A DNA stretch of 39,190 nt. It comes from Bdellovibrionales bacterium (lineage in GTDB: Bacteria > Bdellovibrionota > Bdellovibrionia > Bdellovibrionales > UBA1609). Positions within the stretch are counted from its first letter, which is position 1. Every line of letters begins with the position of its first letter. The stretch covers positions 1 through 39,190 of the forward strand of contig JAHDIR010000025.1 in the NCBI GenBank assembly GCA_020630675.1, read 5' to 3'. The translations under genes were made by a program, and so were the position numbers. This document shows positions 25,112-34,118 of this stretch, one piece after another. Below the pieces are notes generated by a model that worked only from the letters and a program-made list of their open reading frames with translations, made no database searches and had not been told where the DNA came from.

Positions 25112-26493
25112 AGAGAAACACCTTATGGGGAACCCGCCTAGGTATTTATTTTGCTGCCGTTGGTTCGGCGGTGGGTTTAGGGAATATTTGGCGTTTTCCA
25201 TATATCGTTTCTGAAAATGGTGGTGGAGCCTTTGTTTTGCTTTACGTCTTTTTAGCTTTGATTGTTGGTGTGCCAGTTTTAATTGGCGAGTTTATGTTGG
25301 GCCGTCTGACTCGTAAAGGTATATTGGCCACAACTTCTGATATTTTATCTTCCAGTTCGTCTAAAAACAAACCTCTTTGGATGAAAAGAGTGGTTTCTAT
25401 TGGTAGTTATTTAATGATCATTGTGGCTTTTTTGATGATCGCTTATCTCACAGTGATAAGTTCATGGGTTTTGTTTTTTTTAGTGCAATTTAGTCGTTCT
25501 TTATTTGTTGAGTTGTCTGTTCCTGTTGATCAGTTCATGAGTAGTTTACGCTCAGATTTTTTGTTTCAAATTATCCTTTCTTTATTTCATATGTTTCTTG
25601 TGGTGAGTATTGTATCAAGGGGAATTGAAGATCATTTTGAAAAGTGGGTGAGTTACCTTGTTCCTTTTTTTAGTTTAATACTAATAATTTTAGCCGCAAA
25701 ATCTTTGTCTTTAAACTTATCTTTTGAGGCTTTACAATACTTTTTATATCCCGATTTTTCTAAACTCAACTTGTCTTCCATGAGTTACGCTTTAGGCCAC
25801 ATATTTTTCACTTTAGGTGTAGGCCTAGGTTTAACCATAAGTTTTGGCCGTTATTTAAGTTCAAAAACAAGCATTCCTTTAACAGGGTTTCGAGTCACTA
25901 CCATTGATTCAACAGTTTCTATTTTTGCTGGGTTATTAGTTTTTCCCTTAGTGTTTAGTGGAGTTTATGGAGGCTTAGCGGATAAAGGCCCTGAGTTGTT
26001 GTTTGATACAGTGCCTCAGTTTTTATTTAAAATATACAATGGTAAAATTTTTGGGTTAGGTCTTTTTCTTTGTTTGTATGTCTCTGCCATTGGGGCTTGT
26101 GTGGGGTTACTTGAAACCATTGTTTCAAATATTAAAGAGGTGAAAAGTACTCATCATATCAAAATCAGTTGGTGGGCGGGCAGTGTTGGGTTTGTACTGT
26201 CTTTGTTGGTGTCATTACTTTTTTCTTATTGGCCTGAAGTTAGGTTGGCTGGGAAAAGTTTGTTTCAAGTTTTTGACATGGTATTAGTGAATATATTATT
26301 GCCAATCACCAGTTTGATCGTGTTATTTTTAGTTTATTACTTTATTGATAACCAAACCAGAAAGTTAGAGTTTTTTGGTGAAAAGTCTAACTTAGATCAG
26401 CAGCTTTATGGGCAATGGTTATTTGCTGTTAAGTGGTTAATCCCTATTGTCTATTGTATAACTTTTTCTTTGTTAATTTATGCTCTAGCTTAA
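25108..26493 (+). CDS. Sodium-dependent transporter, NSS (SNF) family
   Basis: This is a neurotransmitter:sodium symporter-family protein, secondary transporters that usually import amino acids with sodium. The signature GSAVGLGNIWRFPYIVSENGGGAF lies in helix 1, with about 12 helices across 461 residues. I chose TTG 25108, which has GAGGAG 6 nt upstream and overlaps the der stop as TTGA. The first in-frame ATG (25057) lies deep inside der and has no ribosome site. The substrate cannot be read from the sequence. It is convergent with and overlaps the beta-barrel gene by 4 bp, with no terminator visible. Coupling of a transporter to ribosome GTPase genes is probably only operon packing. Confidence 0.9.
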   Translation: MKRNTLWGTRLGIYFAAVGSAVGLGNIWRFPYIVSENGGGAFVLLYVFLALIVGVPVLIGEFMLGRLTRKGILATTSDILSSSSSKNKPLWMKRVVSIGSYLMIIVAFLMIAYLTVISSWVLFFLVQFSRSLFVELSVPVDQFMSSLRSDFLFQIILSLFHMFLVVSIVSRGIEDHFEKWVSYLVPFFSLILIILAAKSLSLNLSFEALQYFLYPDFSKLNLSSMSYALGHIFFTLGVGLGLTISFGRYLSSKTSIPLTGFRVTTIDSTVSIFAGLLVFPLVFSGVYGGLADKGPELLFDTVPQFLFKIYNGKIFGLGLFLCLYVSAIGACVGLLETIVSNIKEVKSTHHIKISWWAGSVGFVLSLLVSLLFSYWPEVRLAGKSLFQVFDMVLVNILLPITSLIVLFLVYYFIDNQTRKLEFFGEKSNLDQQLYGQWLFAVKWLIPIVYCITFSLLIYALA

Positions 26494-27209
26494 AAGTTAA
26501 TTCCAAGTGTTCCCATCATGCGAAAAGAATCTCCCGTGGGAAAAATTCCAGTAGATTGACCTGTGCTTCCTGTGATTTCAGAGCCTTCATCTTTAAAACT
26601 CACCAAATTATACACGGCCTCTAACCCCACATAGAATTTTTTGCCGGACAATTGGTACTCAATACCTCCTCCGATATTTGCACCCATGCCTGACGTTTGG
26701 TCAAATAGTTGGCTGCCGGCCACAGCTGTTTCTCGGCTTACATAGCTGAGCCCAATGATAACATAAGGGTTCAGCAGGGCTAAGTCTCGAATAATCTTTT
26801 GAGTATTAACAAAGTATTTAAGGTTGAAGGCTAAATCGTTAAAGCTTGAGGAGGCCTTGAAGTCTTCACTGCCAGCCTTAAATTGTAAGTTATGACTAGA
26901 GATAATGTATTGTAACTGCAGGGCAAAACGTAGGTCAAAAAAGAAGTTTAAAGACAAGCCATAACTGACGGCAGGGTCATAAATCTCACCCAGAGTGCCA
27001 GTAAAACCAGAGTATCCTCCCTTTATGCCGACTGAAAATAAACGACCATTTTTAAAAAAATTTATATCAGCCTCCTCATCCCCATTTTCATCGAATTCGC
27101 TGTAATCAATAAAGGGATCGTAAGCATCATTGGCAAAAGCTTGAAAATGACTAAGTCCAGTCAGTAATATAAGTGAGACTAAAAAAATGAGTTTTATACG
27201 CGAAAACAA
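26490..27209 (-). CDS. Putative outer-membrane beta-barrel protein
   Basis: The product is an unrecognised 239-residue exported protein. I chose TTG 27209, because GGGGAGG lies 6 nt upstream and the product then begins with a signal peptide (FSRIKLIFLVSLILLTGLS, ending AFA). The open frame extends upstream to an ATG at 27386, but that part reads like non-coding sequence. After an acidic segment (DPFIDYSEFDENGDEEAD), alternating aromatic and polar residues and Gly-rich turns recur: FSVGIKGGYSGFTG, YGLSLNFFFDLRFALQLQY, NPYVIIGLSYVS and MGANIGGGIEYQL. The sequence ends in MMGTLGINF, an aromatic C-terminus typical of outer-membrane barrels. An OmpA-like or OmpW-like eight-strand barrel is plausible by size. 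No function can be assigned. Confidence 0.65.
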   Translation of the reverse strand: MFSRIKLIFLVSLILLTGLSHFQAFANDAYDPFIDYSEFDENGDEEADINFFKNGRLFSVGIKGGYSGFTGTLGEIYDPAVSYGLSLNFFFDLRFALQLQYIISSHNLQFKAGSEDFKASSSFNDLAFNLKYFVNTQKIIRDLALLNPYVIIGLSYVSRETAVAGSQLFDQTSGMGANIGGGIEYQLSGKKFYVGLEAVYNLVSFKDEGSEITGSTGQSTGIFPTGDSFRMMGTLGINF

Positions 27210-27507
27210 AATTTTCCTCCCCAAAGAATGCAAGCATGGTGTTTCAAAAAGTATATCAAGAAGATACATATTCAGCCATTGAATCTGACAAAGGTCGAGG
27301 GTAGTGTTCTGTCTTGAGACAAAAAAGGTGTGTAACTGTCCATTTTTTAGTCGCCCGGGTCTTATATTGTCACTTTCTAAATTCATTGGTTTATAAGTTC
27401 CTTAAAGACACATTTATTTAGATTTGACTTGCATGATTATTGAACCTTCTTTTTTGGATTCTATAAAAAGACTTAGTTTTAATACAAAATTGTTTAGGAG
27501 AAAGTGT
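27210..27507. other. 298-bp divergent intergenic region
   Basis: This separates the barrel-protein gene (minus) from the acidic lipoprotein-like gene (plus). A promoter candidate for the plus gene is listed at 27440-27467. I could not find a convincing minus-strand promoter. An open frame crosses much of the region on the minus strand but has no ribosome site. Confidence 0.5.
27440..27467 (+). promoter_or_regulatory. Sigma-70-like promoter for the acidic lipoprotein-like gene
   Basis: TTGAAC (27440-27445) and TATAAA (27462-27467) are separated by 16 bp. A start near 27474 would leave a leader of about 34 nt before the ATG at 27508. The -10 matches 5 of 6 consensus bases and the -35 matches 4 of 6. 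Confidence 0.5.
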
Positions 27508-28692
27508 ATGAAGTTTAGTGTTTTACTATCAACATTAGTGGCTGTTTTGTTAGCTGTGGGAACTATAAGTTGTAACGAAAATAAAGACAAAGGAAAGGGT
27601 TCAAAAACAGGCAAAGAAAGCTCTGTTGTTAAACCGGCTTCTGATGATGCTGAAGCTTCCAGTGCTGTTGATAGTGATGGACTAGAAGATATCATTGCTG
27701 AGGATGGTGTTGCTCAATCTGAAGAGAGCAAACATGATGAAGAAAGCCAGCCAAGCAGTGATGATTTAGTAAATAATCAAAATTTGTCTACAGATCACAC
27801 TTCAGCGGATCATGATAATGTTGGTTCAACGATCAATAAAAACAGAAGAGCTATGATGTTCCATGGGCGCAACAAAACAAACAATAGTAAGTCCAATTCG
27901 CTAGGACCAGACGCCACTGACGAAGAAAAAATCATGGCCACATTTTTTTCTCAAAAGGGAGTTAAAAAGAAATATAAATCACTGGATGCGAAAAATTTAT
28001 TTGTTGGTTTAGACCAAGACAATATGGATGTTATTGTTATGCTTAAATTTAAAGAAGAGGCGATAAAAGCTACAAATTCAAGTTTTAGACAAAACCCATC
28101 TAGAATCTATACGTCTGGGCATGTTAAATTGACTTCTTTTGCTGGCCTTGAAAATTACCGTATCAGTAAGTATGCAGTATTCTTTCCAGGCAAAGACTAC
28201 CAAGCTTTTTTAATTAAAAAAGAAAATTTAGGTTTGGAAGTTCTTGTTTCGGGCCTTGGTGATGTCGTGGTTATCGGATATTTAAACGGAGTGAAAAAGT
28301 TTAATGAGCGCTTGCAACTTGTTCAAATTAAGCCTGAAGATAAAATTTCAGAGAGTGAAGTGAATAAGCTTGAAATAGAAATTAATGAGCAAGAAAATGA
28401 AATCATGAGAAGAGCTTATAGTGAAAAGAATATGATTGAAACAGTTAGCTCTGCTTTTAAGGTGCATGTTTTAGGTCGAGACCAGGAAGTTTTGAGTGCA
28501 AATAAAGAAGCAAAAGAAAATAAAAAACAAGCGCTAAAAGAATTAGCGATCTTTCGCGAGAAAAAACAACCTGTGATTTTAGGTATTATGAACAAAACTT
28601 TATCAGACCTTTACAATACAACAGCTGATGGCTTTTATAGCAGTGAGGTGAAGCTATATACTTATAGCCCGCTCATTTTTGATGTAATGTGA
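27508..28692 (+). CDS. Acidic lipoprotein-like exported protein of unknown function
   Basis: I do not recognise this 394-residue protein. ATG 27508 has TAGGAG 7 nt upstream. The N-terminus is a lipoprotein-type signal ending GTISC (Cys22); Thr at -3 is atypical for a lipobox. Residues 23 to about 140 are low-complexity, rich in Asp, Glu, Ser and Asn, and likely a disordered linker. From about 145 a folded region starts at DATDEEKIMATFFSQKG. It includes a strand-rich part (FVGLDQDNMDVIVMLKF, KYAVFFPGKDYQAFLI, EVLVSGLGDVVVIGY). A charged helical segment (about 285-355) follows, with ESEVNKLEIEINEQENEI as a probable coiled coil. It stands alone, with its own promoter candidate and terminator. 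A surface or periplasmic anchored role is inference. Confidence 0.65.
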   Translation: MKFSVLLSTLVAVLLAVGTISCNENKDKGKGSKTGKESSVVKPASDDAEASSAVDSDGLEDIIAEDGVAQSEESKHDEESQPSSDDLVNNQNLSTDHTSADHDNVGSTINKNRRAMMFHGRNKTNNSKSNSLGPDATDEEKIMATFFSQKGVKKKYKSLDAKNLFVGLDQDNMDVIVMLKFKEEAIKATNSSFRQNPSRIYTSGHVKLTSFAGLENYRISKYAVFFPGKDYQAFLIKKENLGLEVLVSGLGDVVVIGYLNGVKKFNERLQLVQIKPEDKISESEVNKLEIEINEQENEIMRRAYSEKNMIETVSSAFKVHVLGRDQEVLSANKEAKENKKQALKELAIFREKKQPVILGIMNKTLSDLYNTTADGFYSSEVKLYTYSPLIFDVM

Positions 28693-28721
28693 TCGGCTAA
28701 AAACATTGAAATAAGGGCGTG

Positions 28722-28751
28722 AAAGGCTTCTGGAAACAGGAGCCTTTTTTT
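28722..28751 (+). terminator. Intrinsic terminator after the acidic lipoprotein-like gene
   Basis: An 11-bp stem (28722-28732 and 28737-28747, with one G-T wobble) closed by a GAAA tetraloop is followed by a T-run. It lies about 30 bp past the stop codon and separates this gene from the purine operon. Confidence 0.88.
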
Positions 28752-28945
28752 ATAATTGTCTTAGTTTAGGAGAAACCAAGAGTTGAGTGAGTGTCGAGGG
28801 CGAATATATAGCCTCTCATGAAAAGCCCCCTTGAGTAAAGCTCACTTCTTTAGAATTTTTACAGTAAATTCCAGTTGATAGAAGGCTTTTTCACTGGTAG
28901 TTAATGACTAAGCTATATATCTCTTAATACTTCAGGAGCCCTTCG

Positions 28946-29971
28946 ATGGCTGTCGACTATAAAAAATCAGGTGTTGATGTTCAAGCCGGTGACGAGCTCG
29001 TCGATTGGCTCAAAAAAAACCCAGCAAAAACAAATATTAACAACCCCAATCTCGTTTCTGGCATAGGTGGGTTTGCTTCTCTTTTCAAGGCTGATTTTAA
29101 AGACATGGAGTCTCCCTGTTTGGTGTCTTGCACGGACGGGGTGGGCACAAAAATTAAGTTAGCGGTTCACTTCAATCGTTACCAAGAAGTGGCCCAAGAC
29201 TTAGTTGCCATGTGTGTGAATGATATGATTTGTGCTGGAGCCCGTCCCTTATTTTTTCTTGATTATTTTTCTTGTGGACGCTTAGATTTGGCGCAAGCCA
29301 AAGACTTTCTCACTGGAGTAAGAAAAGCCTGTGAGCAGTCTGATTGTGCTCTTATTGGTGGTGAAACGGCAGAAATGCCTGGAGTTTATCAAGGGGGAGA
29401 TTTTGATTGTGCGGGCTTTTCTGTGGGCGTGGTTGACCAACCCAAGGCAAAAGGAAAGCACCTCGTTCAAGACGGAGATGTCCTAGTGGCACTGCCAAGC
29501 TCAGGTTTTCACAGTAATGGCTTTTCTTTATTACGTAAGCTTTTTGCCGAAGATTTAGACCAATGGGAGTCAACTCTTATGGTGCCAACAGCACTATATG
29601 TTAAGCCCATAATGGAGCTTCTCGGTTCGCCTTTGGCCGAAGGTCTTCATTCTTTGGCTCACATCACTGGTGGCGGAATTAATAACTTGGCTCGTGTCGT
29701 TCCCCAGCACAGTGAAGTGAATATTCAACCTTGGTCAATACCTGAGCCTTTTCTAGAAGTTAAGAAAAGAAGTGGCTTGTCTTATAAGGGTTTGCTTGAA
29801 ACTTTAAACTGCGGTTTAGGTTTAGTTTTAATGGTTTCTAAAGATCAGGCTCTTGCCATCACTCAGTTTTTTCAAGACAGAAATTTAAACCCATTCGTTG
29901 TGGGTGATGTTCAGTTTAATAATAAATTAGAAACTCCAAAAATTAATTTACCTGAGGGCTGGTGGGAATGA
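28946..29971 (+). CDS. purM: Phosphoribosylformylglycinamidine cyclo-ligase (AIR synthetase)
   Basis: PurM closes the imidazole ring, turning FGAM and ATP into AIR, the fifth step of purine synthesis. The 341-residue product has the usual N-terminus (VDYKKSGVDVQAGDELV), GGFASLFKAD, SCTDGVGTKIKLA, the VAMCVNDMICAGARPLFFLDYF block, GGETAEMPGVY, and HITGGGINNLARVVP. GGAG lies upstream of the ATG. It heads the purine operon after a roughly 250-bp gap. I found no purine riboswitch-like fold in that gap, but one could be missed by eye. Its stop overlaps the next gene's ATG (ATGA). Confidence 0.95.
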   Translation: MAVDYKKSGVDVQAGDELVDWLKKNPAKTNINNPNLVSGIGGFASLFKADFKDMESPCLVSCTDGVGTKIKLAVHFNRYQEVAQDLVAMCVNDMICAGARPLFFLDYFSCGRLDLAQAKDFLTGVRKACEQSDCALIGGETAEMPGVYQGGDFDCAGFSVGVVDQPKAKGKHLVQDGDVLVALPSSGFHSNGFSLLRKLFAEDLDQWESTLMVPTALYVKPIMELLGSPLAEGLHSLAHITGGGINNLARVVPQHSEVNIQPWSIPEPFLEVKKRSGLSYKGLLETLNCGLGLVLMVSKDQALAITQFFQDRNLNPFVVGDVQFNNKLETPKINLPEGWWE

Positions 29972-31179
29972 GCCTGGTGACTGCCTCTAAAGTCCTAGTG
30001 ATCGCATTATTTGATCGAGGATTTTTCTTGGCCAAAGAACTTCAAGAGCTCGGCTATGAAACCACATTATTAAATTTACCTTTTAAGCAGCAAGAATCAA
30101 CCGAACTTTGGTCAAACCCTTTTGGTCATTTTTATGATCAAAATGCAACTCTTGGCCAAAAAGAGTTTTTATCAGAAATAAATGAATCCATTGTCCCAAG
30201 TGGCCTTTCTGTTTTAACCCCGGAGGGCCCCTTACAATTTAAGTCCCCCTTTATTAATAACGTTTTAAGGCAAAGGGGCCTGTTACCAGAAGCCTCTTCA
30301 TCTCATGTTACTTTGTCTCATAAAGACGGGGCTAAAAAAAATAGCTTACATGGAACAGATTATCTGGCGAGCCAAATATTTACAAACCAAAGTCACTTTT
30401 CACAGCCGAATTTTTCTACACACAAAAAGGCTTACAACCTAATGGTGGATTATTGTTTAACCGAAAGTTCCCGGCGAACCTTAAAGAGTCATAGAGAAAC
30501 ATGTCGTCGTTTAGGTGTGAAGGTGATTGATCAAGACCTTCAACAGCTCGCTAAAAATGAAGACGGAACTTATCACGCCACTTACTCTCAAATTGAAAAT
30601 AAAAATTATTTCGATCAAGTTATTTGTTTAGTCAGCGGTTATGAGGCTTTGCAAATTTCACCGGGAACGTTTAAGGATGTTTACCAAAAAAATATAATTC
30701 ACCCAGATTGGCTTTGGGCCAGCTTGTCTTTTAGTTATCAAAATAAGTACTACTCCGAGGCTCTTCCGGAACAGTTTTTTGTTGTGAATGACTTTCAAGA
30801 CCAATGGTCGTATCAGAATTTTCTTTTACTTAAAAAGCATCCTTCGGTTCAAGAAATTAAAGTTTACTTTCGTTGGCCATATAATGAAATACAAAACCAA
30901 AACTATATATTGAAGGAACACATAGATATTCAAGAAAAAATAGAAGGTCATTGTCCAGGAATAGGTTTAACAAAAATTGATAGCCTGAATGAAACCTCTT
31001 TTTACAATTACTACCTTTTTGATCAGTCAAAGCTTACAGAATATAAGCGTCAGTTAAAAACGAATGCTGGCATAGAAGTATTTGGCCCTGAGTTTTGGCA
31101 GGGGTGGGACTGGACCAGCATATTAACCTCACAGCAAAATTTTATTGATTTAAAGCTTAAACAAAGGGCAATCGCATGA
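29968..31179 (+). CDS. Unknown protein with Rossmann-like N-terminus, within the purine operon
   Basis: I do not recognise this 403-residue protein. The N-terminus (about 9-36) reads KVLVIALFDRGFFLAKELQELGYETTLLNL. That is the strand-helix-strand layout of an FAD/NAD(P)-binding fold, but ALFDRG stands where GxGxxG is expected. A later part (RRLGVKVIDQDLQQLAKNEDG, then FDQVICLVSGYEA) resembles the middle of FAD-dependent amine oxidase/desaturase-type proteins. Cofactor binding is therefore possible but doubtful. No ATP-grasp, formyltransferase or carboxylase motif is visible, so it is not an obvious replacement for PurN, PurK or PurT. It overlaps purM and purB by 4 bp each, so it must be co-expressed with the pathway. 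ATG 29968 was chosen over GTG 29962 because it overlaps the purM stop. Confidence 0.75.
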   Translation: MSLVTASKVLVIALFDRGFFLAKELQELGYETTLLNLPFKQQESTELWSNPFGHFYDQNATLGQKEFLSEINESIVPSGLSVLTPEGPLQFKSPFINNVLRQRGLLPEASSSHVTLSHKDGAKKNSLHGTDYLASQIFTNQSHFSQPNFSTHKKAYNLMVDYCLTESSRRTLKSHRETCRRLGVKVIDQDLQQLAKNEDGTYHATYSQIENKNYFDQVICLVSGYEALQISPGTFKDVYQKNIIHPDWLWASLSFSYQNKYYSEALPEQFFVVNDFQDQWSYQNFLLLKKHPSVQEIKVYFRWPYNEIQNQNYILKEHIDIQEKIEGHCPGIGLTKIDSLNETSFYNYYLFDQSKLTEYKRQLKTNAGIEVFGPEFWQGWDWTSILTSQQNFIDLKLKQRAIA

Positions 31180-32480
31180 TTACAAGATACACTCGTGAAG
31201 ACATGGGTAATATATGGAGTGAACAAAATAAATTTGAATCTATGAAAACAGTTGAGGTGAGCGTGGCCAAAGTGCAGGCCTCTTTAGGGATTATCCCCAA
31301 AAAATCAGCAGTTTTGATTGAAAAAAAAGCAAAATTTAATATTTCCGAAATTGAAGAAATAGAAAAAGTCACCAAGCATGATGTGATTGCTTTTGTGACA
31401 AATATGGCCAGCTATGTTGGGCCGGAAGGTCGTTATATACACTATGGGTTGACCTCCTCGGACGTGATTGACACAGCTCTTAGTGTAAGGATTTCCCAGG
31501 CCGGAAAAATTATTAACAAAAGTCTTTCGGAACTGGAAAAATCTTTAATTCAACAAATTAAAAAACACAAAGATACGCTCTGTGCTGGGCGCACCCATGG
31601 TATGCATGCTGAACCCACTACCTTTGGGTTAAAACTTTGTGGCTTTTTAGTTGAGTTGCAAAGAAATCAAAAACGCTTTCAACAGTCTTTAAAAGCTTGT
31701 GAAATTGTTAAATTGAGTGGAGCTGTTGGAACTTATTCGGCATTAAGCCCGCAAGTAGAAAAAAAAGTGGGAACTTTATTAAAACTTACTCCTGAAACCA
31801 TTGCCACACAAGTGATCCCTAGAGATCGTCATGCTGACTTATTAAACTCCTTGGCTTTAATCGGAGGGGGCCTTGAGCGTTTATCTGTTGAGCTAAGGCA
31901 TTTACAACGCACAGAAGTTTCAGAGGTTGTAGAAGGGTTTTCTAAAGGGCAAAAAGGCTCGAGTGCTATGCCACATAAAAAAAATCCCATCAGTGCTGAA
32001 AACCTTACTGGTGTAGCCAGACTTTTGAGGTCTTATGCCGCTGCTGGTTTAGAGAACATTGCTCTCTGGCATGAAAGAGACATTAGTCACTCATCTGTTG
32101 AGCGCGTGATTTTCCCAGACGCTTTTATTTTAGTCGATTACGCTTTGGCCCGTATTTCTCGTGTCATCAAAAATTTACAGGTCAATAAAGAGCAAATGTT
32201 AAAAAATATTGAACTTTCTGGTGGCCAGCTTTTTAGTTCTCATGTTTTACTTGAGTTAGTAAAGTCAGGACTTTCACGAGAAGAAGCATATAAACTGGTT
32301 CAAGCCAACAGCCATAGCTTGAAAGAAGGGGAGACTTTAAAAAACAAACTGATGTCTGATAAAGAAGTGAGTCGCCGACTCAGTGTAAAGAACCTAAATG
32401 ATATTTTTTCTGGAAAAAGCCATTTAAAATCTATTAATAAGTTAGTGACTAAAACTTTAGGAGCAAAACGTGGAAAATAA
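31176..32480 (+). CDS. purB: Adenylosuccinate lyase
   Basis: PurB removes fumarate from SAICAR and from adenylosuccinate, two steps of AMP synthesis. The 434-residue product has the N-terminal YTREDMGNIWSEQNKF, the catalytic-region motifs TSSDVIDTA and GRTHGMHAEP (138-147), and the fumarase/aspartase signature GSSAMPHKKNP (261-271). The length is typical. It overlaps the unknown gene upstream by 4 bp and purC downstream by 11 bp. Confidence 0.95.
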   Translation: MITRYTREDMGNIWSEQNKFESMKTVEVSVAKVQASLGIIPKKSAVLIEKKAKFNISEIEEIEKVTKHDVIAFVTNMASYVGPEGRYIHYGLTSSDVIDTALSVRISQAGKIINKSLSELEKSLIQQIKKHKDTLCAGRTHGMHAEPTTFGLKLCGFLVELQRNQKRFQQSLKACEIVKLSGAVGTYSALSPQVEKKVGTLLKLTPETIATQVIPRDRHADLLNSLALIGGGLERLSVELRHLQRTEVSEVVEGFSKGQKGSSAMPHKKNPISAENLTGVARLLRSYAAAGLENIALWHERDISHSSVERVIFPDAFILVDYALARISRVIKNLQVNKEQMLKNIELSGGQLFSSHVLLELVKSGLSREEAYKLVQANSHSLKEGETLKNKLMSDKEVSRRLSVKNLNDIFSGKSHLKSINKLVTKTLGAKRGK

Positions 32481-33192
32481 AAAGGGTTCTCTTTTGTATG
32501 AAGGAAAAGCTAAAAAAGTCTTTGCTGTAGAAAATGACGATTCTCTTGTTTGGTTAGAGTTTAAAGATAGCTTAACGGCTTATAATGCTCAGAAAAAAGC
32601 AGAAATGGAAGAAAAAGGAACTATCAATTTAAAGATTGCCACTTTTATTTTTGAATATTTAAAATCAAATGCTGTGGAAAGCCATTGGCTTAAAACCTTT
32701 GGTGAAAGAGATATGGTTTGTAAAAAAGTCGAAATTATCCCTTTAGAAGTTGTGGTAAGAAACACTTTAGCTGGCTCGACGGCAAAAAAGTTTGCTATTG
32801 AAGAAGGCACGCCCTTAAAGGCTCCCTTAGTTGAGTTTTACTATAAAAAAGATGAGCTGAACGATCCTTTTATTAGTGATGACCAAATATTGGCTTTAAA
32901 TATTTGTAAAGAACAACAAACTTTAGATCAACTTAAAAAAGAAGCGTTACGAGTGAATGTGCTTTTAAAAGATTTATTTGCCAAAGCAAAGATAGACCTT
33001 ATTGACTTTAAGCTTGAGTTTGGGCGAACTCCTGAAGGAGATATAATCTTGAGTGATGAAATTTCTCCCGACAGTTGCCGACTTTGGGATGTAAATAGTC
33101 AGGAAAAAATGGACAAAGATCGATTTCGTCGTGATTTGGGTGGTGTGATAGAGGCTTACAAAGAAGTGCTTCGTCGTTTATTAGAAGTTTAA
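32470..33192 (+). CDS. purC: SAICAR synthetase
   Basis: PurC condenses CAIR with aspartate using ATP to give SAICAR. The 240-residue product starts ENKKGSLLYEGKAKKVF, with the typical LxYxGKxK motif, and contains VEIIPLEVVVRNTLAGS and DIILSDEISPDSCRLWD, both family signatures. Translation starts at GTG 32470 within the purB 3' end, with AGGAG about 7 nt upstream. The overlap is 11 bp. Confidence 0.95.
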   Translation: MENKKGSLLYEGKAKKVFAVENDDSLVWLEFKDSLTAYNAQKKAEMEEKGTINLKIATFIFEYLKSNAVESHWLKTFGERDMVCKKVEIIPLEVVVRNTLAGSTAKKFAIEEGTPLKAPLVEFYYKKDELNDPFISDDQILALNICKEQQTLDQLKKEALRVNVLLKDLFAKAKIDLIDFKLEFGRTPEGDIILSDEISPDSCRLWDVNSQEKMDKDRFRRDLGGVIEAYKEVLRRLLEV

Positions 33193-33223
33193 TTATTTTA
33201 ATTTGAAAAAAGAGGTTGATGAT

Positions 33224-33460
33224 ATGAAAGTGGCAGTAAAAATTTTACCAAGAAATGAAGTTTTAGATTCACAAGGGCGTACGGTTGAGAAAACTTTAAA
33301 CTCTCATAATTACCCAGTGTCGAACTGTCGTGTGGGAAAGTATATAGAACTGGAAGTAGAAGCGAGTTCGGCAGAAGAAGCTCAGCAAAAAGTGAAAGCC
33401 ATGGCTGAGTTTATTTTATTTAATCCAATGACCGAAAGTTACCAGTTAGAGGTTTTGTAA
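33224..33460 (+). CDS. purS: FGAM synthase subunit PurS
   Basis: PurS is the small bridging subunit of the three-part FGAM synthase (PurS-PurQ-PurL), thought to carry ammonia between PurQ and PurL. ATG 33224 gives 78 residues, the normal size, beginning MKVAVKILPRNEVLDSQGRTVEKTL. GAGG lies 9 nt upstream; an earlier in-frame TTG at 33203 would add seven residues absent from the family. It is followed one base after its stop by purQ. Confidence 0.93.
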   Translation: MKVAVKILPRNEVLDSQGRTVEKTLNSHNYPVSNCRVGKYIELEVEASSAEEAQQKVKAMAEFILFNPMTESYQLEVL

Positions 33461-33461
33461 T

Positions 33462-34094
33462 ATGAAAAAAATAGGTGTTGTTCGCTTTTTGGGAACCAAC
33501 TGCGACCGCGATATTTGGCAAGCTTGTGAAGCTCGTGGGCATGAGCCCGTTTGGCTTTGGCATGAAGATCAGTTTGATATAAATACGGTGGATGCAGTTA
33601 TTATCCCTGGAGGTTTTAGTTATGGAGATTATTTGCGCTGTGGGGCCATTGCCGCAAAATCTCCTGTGATGAAATCAGTGACAGAATTTGCTAAGGCCGG
33701 TTGCCCCGTACTTGGCATTTGTAACGGCTTTCAAATTTTATGTGAAGTTGGTCTTTTACCAGGTGTTTTGGTGGCTAACGATCATGGCAAGTTCATTGAT
33801 ACATGGGTTGAGCTTAAGCAAGAAAACGCATGCCAACCATGGGCCGGAGAAAAAATGAATTGTCGTTTGCCGGTAGCTCACGGAGAGGGTCGTTATCAAC
33901 TTTCAGAACAAGAATTAGCTTTGGTAAAAGAGCGCGGGCAAGTCTGGTGGTCTTATAAAGAAAACCCTAATGGTTCTGTCGAAAGTATTGCTGGTGTAAT
34001 GAATGAAAATAAAAATGTGGCTGGACTTATGCCTCACCCTGAACGTGCTATGTTTGATTGGATGGGTGGAAATGATGGCTTTTCTTTTTTTTAA
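33462..34094 (+). CDS. purQ: FGAM synthase glutaminase subunit PurQ
   Basis: PurQ hydrolyses glutamine to supply ammonia to PurL. The class I amidotransferase triad is visible as Cys87 in GICNGFQIL, and His192 with Glu194 in MPHPERA. The GGFSYGDYLRCGAIA motif lies at about 50-64. At 210 residues it is slightly shorter than average but complete. It starts 1 bp after the purS stop, and GAGG overlapping the purS 3' end acts as ribosome site. Confidence 0.95.
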   Translation: MKKIGVVRFLGTNCDRDIWQACEARGHEPVWLWHEDQFDINTVDAVIIPGGFSYGDYLRCGAIAAKSPVMKSVTEFAKAGCPVLGICNGFQILCEVGLLPGVLVANDHGKFIDTWVELKQENACQPWAGEKMNCRLPVAHGEGRYQLSEQELALVKERGQVWWSYKENPNGSVESIAGVMNENKNVAGLMPHPERAMFDWMGGNDGFSFF

Positions 34095-34118
34095 AAAATC
34101 ATTGAGGATAAATTGAGT

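Noticed and set aside
27210-27386. N-terminal extension of the barrel protein to ATG 27386
   Set aside because: It would place the signal peptide internally; the TTG at 27209 has a strong ribosome site at the right distance.
28752-28945. Purine riboswitch before purM
   Set aside because: I could not find the conserved three-helix junction or its loop motifs by eye; covariance-model searching would settle it.
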